64,000 nucleotides of DNA from positions 93,152-157,151 of IMG/VR virus record IMGVR_UViG_3300007735_000803; one strand, 5' to 3'. Position 1 is the first letter of the stretch. Each line of letters starts with the position of its first letter. The notes under the pieces were generated by a model. It was not told the origin of the DNA, made no database searches, and was given only the letters and a program-made list of their open reading frames with translations. This DNA comes from a virus. The position numbers and the translations under genes were made by a program. Positions 58,974 to 64,000 of this stretch are shown here, piece after piece.

Positions 58974-59560
58974 ATCTAATAAAGATTAATACAGACCACT
59001 ATGTGGTAGTGGATGATTCAGAGATTAAGTATAAAGATTGGTATTTAGATGATACCAACCAAGTAAGAATGTGTGTGGTATTAGATACAGATTATTGGAA
59101 GTCAAGAAAAGAGTATAAAAAAATCACCCACTCAACACGAGCACTTGAACCCATCGATGGTAGGTACATCTATTACAGAATACAGCCCTTATCTCTCCAA
59201 GAAGTAAAAGAACTAATTGGTGAGGTGGATGTGGAGAAGAAGGCAGAGAAATTTATCGGGTGTGAGTATGCTGATATTGAAGATAACATAGATCAGGTTG
59301 GTTATGATTCTTTTATAAGAGGGTATACCCAATGTCTTGAAGATAACAAGGATAGGAAGTATACAAGAGAAGAAGTACATGGATTAATGTGTAAAGCATT
59401 TATACAAGGTTGGAAAAAATATGATGTGGTTGAAGCTGGATTAGAAGGATTAGACACTGATGTAGAATGTGCTTGGATATTAATGAGGTATGACACCACA
59501 CCACTCAAAACACAATGGATAGTAGATTTTGTAGACGGTAAACTTAAATTAAAACAGTGA
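58970..59560 (+). CDS. Conserved hypothetical phage protein
   Basis: A 196-residue acidic protein. YVVVDDSEIKYKDWYLDD at the start, then RYIYYRIQPLSLQEVKELI and YTREEVHGLMCKAFIQGW. I recall the central part as common in Bacteroidota phages but without function. Overlaps neighbours at both ends by 4 nt. Confidence 0.6.
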   Translation: MNLIKINTDHYVVVDDSEIKYKDWYLDDTNQVRMCVVLDTDYWKSRKEYKKITHSTRALEPIDGRYIYYRIQPLSLQEVKELIGEVDVEKKAEKFIGCEYADIEDNIDQVGYDSFIRGYTQCLEDNKDRKYTREEVHGLMCKAFIQGWKKYDVVEAGLEGLDTDVECAWILMRYDTTPLKTQWIVDFVDGKLKLKQ

Positions 59561-60000
59561 TGAATAAAGAATTTGTACCGTATAATGAATCATTAGAACT
59601 CAAACAACTTGGGTTTGATGGAATATATACCTTCAAGGTATACGATTCAACAACAAAAGAATTAATTTTTAACGACTCGTGGTATGATGTAATACATAAA
59701 AGGAAAAATTCTCCTTTTTGGCCAATGAACCGCAGTGAGTTGGCAAATGTAGTATCGGGATACATATTAGCACCACTCTACCAACAAGCATTTAGATGGT
59801 TACTAAAAAATCATCAGCTTTATGGTATTGTTATACCAACTATTACAATGGATTGGACTTTCAAAACTATGACTGTCATAGAAGGTATTGTAGAAGTTCC
59901 TCCTTATAAACATGTTGATGCTTATGATTATAGTACGCCTGAAGAAGCAGAATTAGCCTGTCTTCGTAAATTAATTGAACTTGTAAAAGCAAAGCAATAG
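59557..60000 (+). CDS. Hypothetical protein
   Basis: A 147-residue protein. Contains DGIYTFKVYDSTTKELIFND and a later MDWTFKTMTVIEGIVEVP; its C-terminus ends in helical STPEEAELACLRKLIEL. No family recognised. Coupled to the previous gene by ATGA-type overlap. Confidence 0.55.
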   Translation: MMNKEFVPYNESLELKQLGFDGIYTFKVYDSTTKELIFNDSWYDVIHKRKNSPFWPMNRSELANVVSGYILAPLYQQAFRWLLKNHQLYGIVIPTITMDWTFKTMTVIEGIVEVPPYKHVDAYDYSTPEEAELACLRKLIELVKAKQ

Positions 60001-60002
60001 TT

Positions 60003-60134
60003 ATGAGAAAGTTTGAGATTATCTATAACCATGAGATATGGTTTACTTGTGAGTTTTGTGGATGTATTACAGATGCAAGAACTTGGGGATGGTACTGCGA
60101 GAACTGTAAAAAAGAACACAAACTTAAAACTTAA
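60003..60134 (+). CDS. Tiny zinc-ribbon protein
   Basis: A 43-residue protein, MRKFEIIYNHEIWFTCEFCG with C-x2-C and a second pair in YCENCKKEH. The four cysteines can bind one zinc. Two nt after the previous gene. No further assignment. Confidence 0.55.
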   Translation: MRKFEIIYNHEIWFTCEFCGCITDARTWGWYCENCKKEHKLKT

Positions 60135-60137
60135 TAT

Positions 60138-60512
60138 ATGAACACACTAGTAAAAAAAGATAGAATACAAATAAACGGAGTATGGTATGTTCGAGAAGAA
60201 CAACCAATAGAGATTGACATCATTCAATTCCAGGGAATGCTCACTGAAAGTGATGAGTATTGCTTTGAAGCTACCAGGACTGAAAGAGATGACACGGGCG
60301 AATACTATGAAGGTGTTGATATCGAATTTACCGATAAGAGAGTACAACCTTGGAGAACAGAATATTGGGATAATGATATATGGCTAAACGGGGTATTAGA
60401 AGACGATACCGACGTATTACACCATCTCCGGGAAGAAATCCGAATGTCCCCTATAGGAATATCCGAACTTAAAGCATTCCTAAAAGCACTAAAGGAAAAG
60501 AAATGGTTATGA
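60138..60512 (+). CDS. Hypothetical protein
   Basis: A 124-residue acidic protein starting MNTLVKKDRIQINGVWYVRE, with a central GVDIEFTDKRVQPWRTEYWD and a helical SELKAFLKALKEK end. Overlaps the lipoprotein gene by 10 nt. No family recognised. Confidence 0.55.
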   Translation: MNTLVKKDRIQINGVWYVREEQPIEIDIIQFQGMLTESDEYCFEATRTERDDTGEYYEGVDIEFTDKRVQPWRTEYWDNDIWLNGVLEDDTDVLHHLREEIRMSPIGISELKAFLKALKEKKWL

Positions 60513-60778
60513 AAACTACAACGGCAATGAAAACGATAATATCTATCCTAACACTACTACTATTATACTCTTGTACCGATTCGGCCGGAACGTTAGTACG
60601 TATAAGTACAGATGAAGACGCCCCAATCGAAGTATATAAATACTTCTATGCAGATGGCGAATACGTATACGTAGCACGCTTTAAAGCAGACACAACGGTC
60701 ACAACGACTACATGGTTAGAATTCAACCCGGCCACTAAGACCTCAAGCAACAAGTTCAGCATAACAGTAATCGAGTAA
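60503..60778 (+). CDS. Putative lipoprotein
   Basis: A 91-residue protein. From the ATG at 60527 (or 60509) a signal-type sequence MKTIISILTLLLLYSC ends in a lipobox-like LLYSC, so the mature protein would begin with a lipidated cysteine, then DSAGTLVRIS. The C-terminal domain is beta-rich. Possibly envelope-targeted, such as in superinfection exclusion. The in-frame start codon is not certain. Confidence 0.65.
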   Translation: MVMKTTTAMKTIISILTLLLLYSCTDSAGTLVRISTDEDAPIEVYKYFYADGEYVYVARFKADTTVTTTTWLEFNPATKTSSNKFSITVIE

Positions 60779-61064
60779 TGAAGACTTCACGTCAATCAGC
60801 ATAATATACGATCCAATCGGACGAAAGGAACTGAATTACTCACAATAAAGCAGGGCAAATCCTATGAGGTAGAGATATTAGGTCCATTAGTCGATAGCGG
60901 TCCTGGCTTAAAGGCAATACTCAAGAGTTGTCATTAAGACCGAAGCAGATATTAGGAAATAAATCGAAATACTAATCCCATACACCAATGGTACAGCCCC
61001 AAACTTGAGGGAGAGATATTTGGAAGGAACAGATTAGGCTAATGTTATAGGTAGGTACGTGCTT

Positions 61065-61114
61065 AGGGAGGATTGGGTGGATTGGAAAACAAGTCTACCG
61101 AGTCCACCCTCCCT
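61065..61114 (+). terminator. Hairpin, probable terminator
   Basis: AGGGA plus GGGTGGA pair with TCCACCC plus TCCCT over 12 bp, with a 5-nt bulge and a 21-nt loop (61082-61102), then TTTCTATATA. Probably ends the transcription unit of the small genes upstream. Confidence 0.5.
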
Positions 61115-61334
61115 TTCTATATACCTAAAACGCCTATAGGACGCTGCTATGTACTCCACTCTAATTCCATGGGATAAGATATCACCCTACCACTCGCACC
61201 CCGTATCGGACTTCTAAAGCCCCCGCGGGATCGGATCCGAATTCGGTTATGGGGCAGTGTACGGGATAAGTTTAGCGAATCGGTTGGTGGATAACGGTAA
61301 TAGCCAAGTCTTGGAAACGCGTATATAGGTTCAT

Positions 61335-61365
61335 AGTATTTAACGGTGTACGTACGTAAACGTAA
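61335..61365 (+). repeat. 31-bp TACGTACG direct repeat, copy 1
   Basis: AGTATTTAACGGTGTACGTA followed by CGTAAACGTAA. A near-identical copy (two mismatches) is at 61988-62018, with different genes between. Confidence 0.85.
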
Positions 61366-61406
61366 CCAGTAGTAATGAAACAATGGAGTGCCGGCTTCAG
61401 GGGCAT

Positions 61407-61428
61407 GCTCTAGGACTCAAGGATTGCA
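61407..61428 (+). repeat. ACTCAAGGA dispersed repeat, copy 2
   Basis: GCTCTAGGACTCAAGGATTG, then CA. It lacks the ACGTT that follows in other copies. It falls in a potential stem of AGTGCC and GGCACT (61387-61463), with a CTAGGG/CCCTAG hairpin also inside. Confidence 0.7.
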
Positions 61429-61516
61429 CTTGCTCTAGGGTTTTAAGCCCTAGGGGTGGCACTATACTTGTGTTTGCCAGAAACCATTGCGTATACTTAG
61501 GTTCTAGGGCATGTAT

Positions 61517-61544
61517 GCTCTAGGACTCAAGGAACACGTTGTAA
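61517..61544 (+). repeat. ACTCAAGGA dispersed repeat, copy 3
   Basis: GCTCTAGGACTCAAGGAACA then CGTTGTAA. Same core as copies 1 and 4, in the same orientation. Confidence 0.8.
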
Positions 61545-61574
61545 ACGATTGAGAGTCAAGCCCGATTATAAAAT

Positions 61575-61604
61575 TTATAACGCACACTGAGGGTTGATTA
61601 AAAA
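61575..61604 (+). repeat. 30-bp GAGGGTTGATT direct repeat, copy 1
   Basis: TTATAACGCACACTGAGGGT then TGATTAAAAA. Second copy at 61638-61667 differs at one base. Confidence 0.85.
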
Positions 61605-61637
61605 GTTTTTAATGAAACATATGTTTGATTATTAATC

Positions 61638-61667
61638 TTATAACGTACACTGAGGGTTGATTAAAAA
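61638..61667 (+). repeat. 30-bp GAGGGTTGATT direct repeat, copy 2
   Basis: TTATAACGTACACTGAGGGT then TGATTAAAAA, 63 nt after the start of copy 1. Lies just upstream of the promoter at 61700. Confidence 0.85.
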
Positions 61668-61699
61668 AATGCTAATTTGAAAAAAATCTTCCAAATTCC

Positions 61700-61730
61700 T
61701 TGGTAGTATGGAATATGTTTACTAGATTTA
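61700..61730 (+). promoter_or_regulatory. Bacteroidota-type promoter with A-tract element
   Basis: TTG at 61700-61702, 20-nt spacer, TAGATTTA at 61723-61730 and AGTATAATAAAAAGAT after it. An A-tract (TTTGAAAAAAATCTTC) lies upstream. 23 nt to ATG 61754. Confidence 0.75.
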
Positions 61731-61753
61731 AGTATAATAAAAAGATAAAAGAT

Positions 61754-61969
61754 ATGGATATTGAGATCGGAAGTATCGTTAAGTATGCAAGCGGGTATTA
61801 TCGTGTATCTGCAGTACGTAACAGTAAAAAGCACGGAATGCGTGTGAATCTTAAGGGTGTTAATAGTGGTACTGTGTATCATAAGAGTGTTCATATCGAT
61901 GAGGTCGTTGAAGCGAGCGATGAGTATTATAATAATTGGCGTCAGAGTGAATCTTATCAATGTATGTAA
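61754..61969 (+). CDS. Small basic protein
   Basis: A 71-residue protein starting MDIEIGSIVKYASGYYRVSA, which suggests a small SH3/KOW-like beta barrel (IGSIVKY...YYRV...RVNLKG). Start chosen from the promoter position, since the upstream frame would lie in the promoter. No firm family. Confidence 0.6.
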   Translation: MDIEIGSIVKYASGYYRVSAVRNSKKHGMRVNLKGVNSGTVYHKSVHIDEVVEASDEYYNNWRQSESYQCM

Positions 61970-61987
61970 CTTGCCCGTACGGCTCTC

Positions 61988-62018
61988 AGTATTTAACGAT
62001 GTACGTACGTTAACGTAA
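61988..62018 (+). repeat. 31-bp TACGTACG direct repeat, copy 2
   Basis: AGTATTTAACGATGTACGTA followed by CGTTAACGTAA. See copy 1 at 61335-61365. Confidence 0.85.
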
Positions 62019-62044
62019 TAGTACTAAACAATAAACAAAATAAT

Positions 62045-62248
62045 ATGGAAGCAAAAGTATACGTGGTACACCACACGAATCAAGGGACGCCAGAATCTGG
62101 AGAAATTTATGGAATCTACGCAACTGAAGAATCTGCTCTAAGTGCAATGGCAGAATGTCTAGAGAACGAGTATGAGTCTTCTTTAGATGAAAATGAGGAA
62201 GAAGACTACATTTACATGTACATATCTGAGCAAGCTTTTCATAGTTAA
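62045..62248 (+). CDS. Small acidic protein
   Basis: A 67-residue, strongly acidic protein (SSLDENEEEDYIYMYISEQ) starting MEAKVYVVHHTNQGTPES. It ends 10 nt before the first tRNA-like gene. No family recognised. Confidence 0.6.
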   Translation: MEAKVYVVHHTNQGTPESGEIYGIYATEESALSAMAECLENEYESSLDENEEEDYIYMYISEQAFHS

Positions 62249-62258
62249 ACAAACAAAT

Positions 62259-62419
62259 AGTCAGGTGGCGGAATTGGTTAGACGCATACTTGTTGGTTTT
62301 AAGGTTAAAACATCGATGGCCGAGATGGGACAGTTCCACGCAATGGGGTTTAGTTAACATGAGACCTTCTGTAATAAAGAAAAATGTCCACCATACAGGT
62401 TCGAATCCTGTCCTGACTA
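62259..62419 (+). tRNA. tRNA-Leu-like gene with oversized core, copy 1
   Basis: A tRNA shell: acceptor stem AGTCAGG (62259-62265) with CCTGACT (62412-62418), discriminator A, D-arm TGGCGGAATTGGTTAGACGC, and T-arm ACAGGTTCGAATCCTGT. D-arm and A73 are of the tRNA-Leu type. Between D-arm and T-arm, where a tRNA-Leu normally has about 35 nt, there are 109 nt. They include a GTTTTA-AGGT-TAAAAC hairpin and a GGACA/TGTCC pairing. No clean Leu anticodon arm could be drawn. CCA is not encoded. It may be intron-bearing, a non-translating tRNA-like RNA, or a decayed gene. Confidence 0.7.
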
Positions 62420-62434
62420 CTAAAAATAAAAGTT

Positions 62435-62575
62435 ATGAGAAGTAAAGTTTTTCAAAGAATATTAGATGATATGAAGAAAGACCCTTGGTGGGTTAAACTT
62501 AAAAGATGGATTATTGTAGAATATTATGTTATTAAATGTTTAGGCTTAATAAAATATTTTAAAAATAAAATATAG
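62435..62575 (+). CDS. Small basic protein between tRNA-like genes
   Basis: A 46-residue frame from ATG to TAG, starting MRSKVFQRILDDMKKDPWWV and containing a hydrophobic, basic helix (WIIVEYYVIKCLGLIKYF). Its stop codon overlaps the first base of the second tRNA-like gene. Possibly a membrane-associated peptide. Confidence 0.45.
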   Translation: MRSKVFQRILDDMKKDPWWVKLKRWIIVEYYVIKCLGLIKYFKNKI

Positions 62576-62687
62576 TCAGGTGGCGGAATTGGTAGACGCT
62601 GAGACTATAAGTGCATTACTTACCATGGGCGAGTAGTCCTTGGGAGTTAGATAATATGCATTACAGGTTCGAATCCTGTCTTGACTA
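62574..62687 (+). tRNA. tRNA-Leu-like gene with oversized core, copy 2
   Basis: Same shell as copy 1: AGTCAGG pairs with CTTGACT (one G-T), D-arm TGGCGGAATTGGTAGACGC, T-arm ACAGGTTCGAATCCTGT, discriminator A. The core is 63 nt. It can form GACTA/TAGTC in the place of an anticodon stem, enclosing a TAAGT-GCATT-ACTTA hairpin and a single-stranded CCATGGGCGAG. No standard 7-nt anticodon loop is seen. The C-to-T change in the 3' acceptor keeps pairing, which suggests selection on structure. Confidence 0.7.
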
Positions 62688-62695
62688 CCTTGGGC

Positions 62696-62764
62696 TCGGT
62701 AAAACCTCTTATCATAAGATAATGTAACCGAAGTGGATAACTTAGTAATAAGTGACGCTCCACT
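62696..62764 (+). ncRNA. Paired hairpins between tRNA-like copies 2 and 3
   Basis: TCGGT (62696-62700) pairs with ACCGA (62727-62731), enclosing TCTTA-TCA-TAAGA. Then AGTGGA (62732-62737) pairs with TCCACT (62759-62764), enclosing ACTTA-GTAA-TAAGT. Two adjacent stems fill the whole space before copy 3, which argues for a processed structured RNA or a folded pre-tRNA leader. Confidence 0.5.
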
Positions 62765-62768
62765 ACTT

Positions 62769-62918
62769 AGTCAGGTGGCGGAATTGGTAGACGCACTGGG
62801 CGCAGAGATAGCAAGGCAAAGAATGTAAACCGCATGTTTCGTTATTCTACCCTTAGTTAAGCCAGGTTAGTGAAGAGTCTCTATAATACTAATACAGGTT
62901 CGAATCCTGTCCTGACTA
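62769..62918 (+). tRNA. tRNA-Leu-like gene with oversized core, copy 3
   Basis: Shell as in copies 1 and 2: AGTCAGG with CCTGACT, D-arm TGGCGGAATTGGTAGACGC, T-arm ACAGGTTCGAATCCTGT, discriminator A. The core is 99 nt. A CTGG/CCAG stem in the anticodon position encloses a nested hairpin (AAGG/CCTT, AGAAT/ATTCT, AAAC/GTTT). A separate TTAGT/ACTAA stem just before the T-arm would be the long variable arm of tRNA-Leu. If the inner hairpin is an insertion in the anticodon loop, the anticodon cannot be read with confidence. Confidence 0.7.
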
Positions 62919-62940
62919 CAAAAAAAAGTTACAGATCGAT

Positions 62941-62971
62941 TTGGTAGTTTCAAATCTATTCCTTAGCTTTA
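62941..62971 (+). promoter_or_regulatory. Bacteroidota-type promoter for the gene at 63010
   Basis: TTG at 62941-62943, 20-nt spacer, TAGCTTTA at 62964-62971, 38 nt before ATG 63010. An A-rich AAAAAAAGTTAC lies upstream, as in the other strong promoters. Confidence 0.7.
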
Positions 62972-63009
62972 AGTATTATATTAATTAAACAATTAAACAA
63001 TTAACAGTT

Positions 63010-63267
63010 ATGAGTAAGAATGAAATCTTTGTACGTCCCGAATTTACCAATGGTGAACTCCGTGGTTTTGATGTAGAAACCGGCACCGAGATGACCGATA
63101 AGATTCGCCCGGTACAATTGCGTCTCGCACTCCAATCCAAACAGTATGTACGTTATACTGTAAGTACAGGCAAGCAGCGTCGTTTTGCGATGGATAAGAT
63201 CGATGCTCAGTTGAGCAAAGCTGCCCCAGCAGTCGTGGCCGAAGCGCCTGAGCTGGTTGAAGCCTAA
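63010..63267 (+). CDS. Small protein homologous to the MoxR-like ATPase N-terminal domain
   Basis: An 85-residue protein. RPVQLRLALQSKQYVRYTVSTGKQRRF aligns with the KVQLQLAIENNQYLQLDTSTGRQRR region of the ATPase at 56680, position by position. The C-terminus is Ala/Glu-rich (APAVVAEAPELVEA). It may be a free-standing copy that competes with or partners the ATPase domain. Function unknown. Confidence 0.7.
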   Translation: MSKNEIFVRPEFTNGELRGFDVETGTEMTDKIRPVQLRLALQSKQYVRYTVSTGKQRRFAMDKIDAQLSKAAPAVVAEAPELVEA

Positions 63268-63326
63268 TAGGGTCGGACCCCTATATATAGGGTGGTACAA
63301 TAGTGTATCACCCTTTACTCCTTTAA

Positions 63327-63356
63327 GCCCTAGGACTCAAGGAATACGTTATATAA
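63327..63356 (+). repeat. ACTCAAGGA dispersed repeat, copy 4
   Basis: GCCCTAGGACTCAAGGAATA then CGTTATATAA. Preceded by TTTAA as is the related CCCTAGG hairpin at 61440. Confidence 0.8.
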
Positions 63357-63376
63357 CGGCTTGAAACTTAATAAGT

Positions 63377-63397
63377 TATAACTTATTGAGAATCAAT
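63377..63397 (-). repeat. 21-bp inverted copy of 56297-56317
   Basis: The 21 nt here (TATAACTTATTGAGAATCAA plus T) are the exact reverse complement of 56297-56317. An 18-bp perfect palindrome (63370-63387) overlaps it. Confidence 0.8.
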
Positions 63398-63434
63398 ACC
63401 TTACAAATCTCCTGAAAAAAAGTTACCGATTTCC

Positions 63435-63465
63435 TTGTAAGTATCAATCTTATTTACTAGATTTA
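63435..63465 (+). promoter_or_regulatory. Bacteroidota-type promoter with A-tract element
   Basis: TTG at 63435-63437, 20-nt spacer, TAGATTTA at 63458-63465 and AGTATAATAAAAAGAT after it. GAAAAAAAGTTAC lies just upstream. 21 nt to ATG 63487. Confidence 0.75.
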
Positions 63466-63486
63466 AGTATAATAAAAAGATAAAAG

Positions 63487-63729
63487 ATGAGGAAATTAAC
63501 CGGAGCCAACCAGATGTCAGAGACCGTGTCCTATAAGGCAGAGATCGTCTCAGATTCATTAGTAATGATCGATGTAAAAGCCGGGAGGCATGTAACCGGT
63601 AGCTTCGTGTTCATGGTCCATAATGGTGAAGTGTACCACCAATCCACCCAGCATTATTCAAAAGGCCGCGGTTTGAAACCGATCGATCTTGAGTATTCAT
63701 TCACTATTGCAAAACGTATATTAGGATAA
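63487..63729 (+). CDS. Small basic protein
   Basis: An 80-residue protein starting MRKLTGANQMSETVSYKAEI with a later FVFMVHNGEVYHQSTQHYSKG. Probably a small beta-rich fold. A second in-frame ATG at residue 10 is possible. One nt before the next repeat-protein gene. No family recognised. Confidence 0.6.
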   Translation: MRKLTGANQMSETVSYKAEIVSDSLVMIDVKAGRHVTGSFVFMVHNGEVYHQSTQHYSKGRGLKPIDLEYSFTIAKRILG

Positions 63730-63730
63730 T

Positions 63731-64000
63731 ATGACAATCGCACAGCAACTTAAAATCAAAGACTTTCCGTTTGAAATCAAAGATAAGAATGGAAATAAAA
63801 TCTATTTTGAAAATTCCAATGGTTATTGGGGAAAGTGGGAATACGATTCCAATGGAAATCAAATTTATCGTGAAGATTCCAATGGTTACTGGAAAAAGAA
63901 AAAATTCGATTCCAATGGAAATGAAATCTATTTTGAAAATTCCAATGGTTATTGGTGGAAGAGTGAATATGATTCCAATGGAAATGAAATCTATTTTGAA
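63731..64000 (+). CDS. NSNGYW tandem-repeat protein, copy 2 (cut by window edge)
   Basis: At least 90 residues, open to the right edge. MTIAQQLKIKDFPFEIKDK matches the start of the protein at 58545; then at least three 21-residue repeats with SNGYW and DSNGNEIYFE. It is a paralogue of copy 1, 5.2 kb away, with diverged residues between conserved Trp, Tyr and Gly. Its end is not visible. Confidence 0.75.
   Translation, partial: MTIAQQLKIKDFPFEIKDKNGNKIYFENSNGYWGKWEYDSNGNQIYREDSNGYWKKKKFDSNGNEIYFENSNGYWWKSEYDSNGNEIYFE

Larger units (their letters stand above)
60779..61699 (+). other. Non-coding structured region (920 bp) with remnant frames, hairpins and repeats
   Basis: No convincing gene fits. 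At 60783-60848 and 60824-60937 two frames (DPIGRKELN, and TIKQGKSYEVEILGP) look like broken parts of one gene. A hairpin lies at 61065-61114. From 61130 to 61470 the GC content is higher than around it, with stem-forming elements (CTAGGG/CCCTAG, AGTGCC/GGCACT) and a crowd of 6-bp palindromes. It also contains two copies of the ACTCAAGGA repeat, one copy of the 31-bp TACGTACG repeat, and two copies of a 30-bp repeat. It ends at the promoter at 61700. Confidence 0.6.

Noticed and set aside
61147-61383. Minus-strand 78-codon open frame in the non-coding region
   Set aside because: Composition is Arg/Tyr/Pro-rich without domain pattern, all other genes are on the + strand, and it lies over structured and repeat DNA; probably a chance frame due to higher GC.
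62259-62918. Group I introns in the tRNA-Leu-like genes
   Set aside because: The inserts are 30-75 nt beyond normal tRNA size, too short for a group I intron, and no P, Q, R or S core sequences are seen.
62259-62918. tmRNA-like RNA
   Set aside because: The acceptor and D-arm are of tRNA-Leu type, not tRNA-Ala, and no tag reading frame lies between the arms.
62259-62918. Integration (att) site using tRNA ends
   Set aside because: No integrase or excisionase in the window, and the complete T4-like replication set argues for a lytic phage.

Overview
This window looks like part of a large, strictly lytic T4-superfamily (myovirus-type) phage that infects a member of the Bacteroidota. The replication genes argue for a T4-like phage: family B DNA polymerase, gp45-like sliding clamp, and gp44/gp62-like clamp loader. 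The host assignment is inferred from 18 intergenic promoters of the form TTG-N20-TAnnTTTA, the spacing and sequence class of the Bacteroidota primary sigma factor (TTTG / TAnnTTTG), and from a general lack of Shine-Dalgarno sites. Every gene I accept lies on the + strand, and most overlap or abut. There is no rRNA, integrase, CRISPR array or insertion sequence.

Layout. (1) 1-9.2 kb: a lysis-type fragment, then a run of proteins with short T4-like capsid-targeting N-termini (including an ADP-ribosyltransferase), interleaved with dut, hsp20, queE, thyA and groES. (2) 9.3-14.7 kb: ClpP-like protease, Dps-like protein, phosphoribosyltransferase, folE and DNA polymerase. (3) 14.7-18.9 kb: a tight operon of two oxidoreductases, a glycosyltransferase and DpdA (7-deazaguanine DNA transglycosylase). 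(4) 18.9-23.3 kb: clamp, clamp loader, a Cas4/RecB-like nuclease, and small membrane proteins including a T4 Imm-like superinfection immunity protein. (5) 23.3-48.1 kb: about 25 kb of continuous glycan genes (glycosyltransferases, sugar epimerases/dehydratases, two DegT/RfbH-type enzymes, methyltransferases, cupin isomerases). (6) 48.2-56.2 kb: a superoxide dismutase fused to a phage N-terminal module, ClpS-like adaptor, HNH protein, QueD and further virion-type proteins. (7) 56.3-64 kb: many very small genes, each behind its own strong promoter cassette, a MoxR-like ATPase, two copies of a repeat-protein gene, a 900-bp non-coding structured region, and three tRNA-Leu-like genes with oversized cores.

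How the parts may work together. FolE, QueD, QueE and DpdA give most of a pathway for putting a 7-deazaguanine base into phage DNA; QueC is not in the window. Genes for DNA metabolism and modification use promoters whose -7 box ends 3-4 nt before ATG, so their mRNAs should be leaderless. Genes with capsid-targeting N-termini tend to sit behind a different motif, ATATTTAT, which I read as a candidate late promoter. The most unusual items are the predicted packaged cargo (ADP-ribosyltransferase, superoxide dismutase, multi-domain HAD protein), the three tRNA-Leu-like RNAs, and the leaderless promoter set. All function calls come from reading the sequence; no database search was run.
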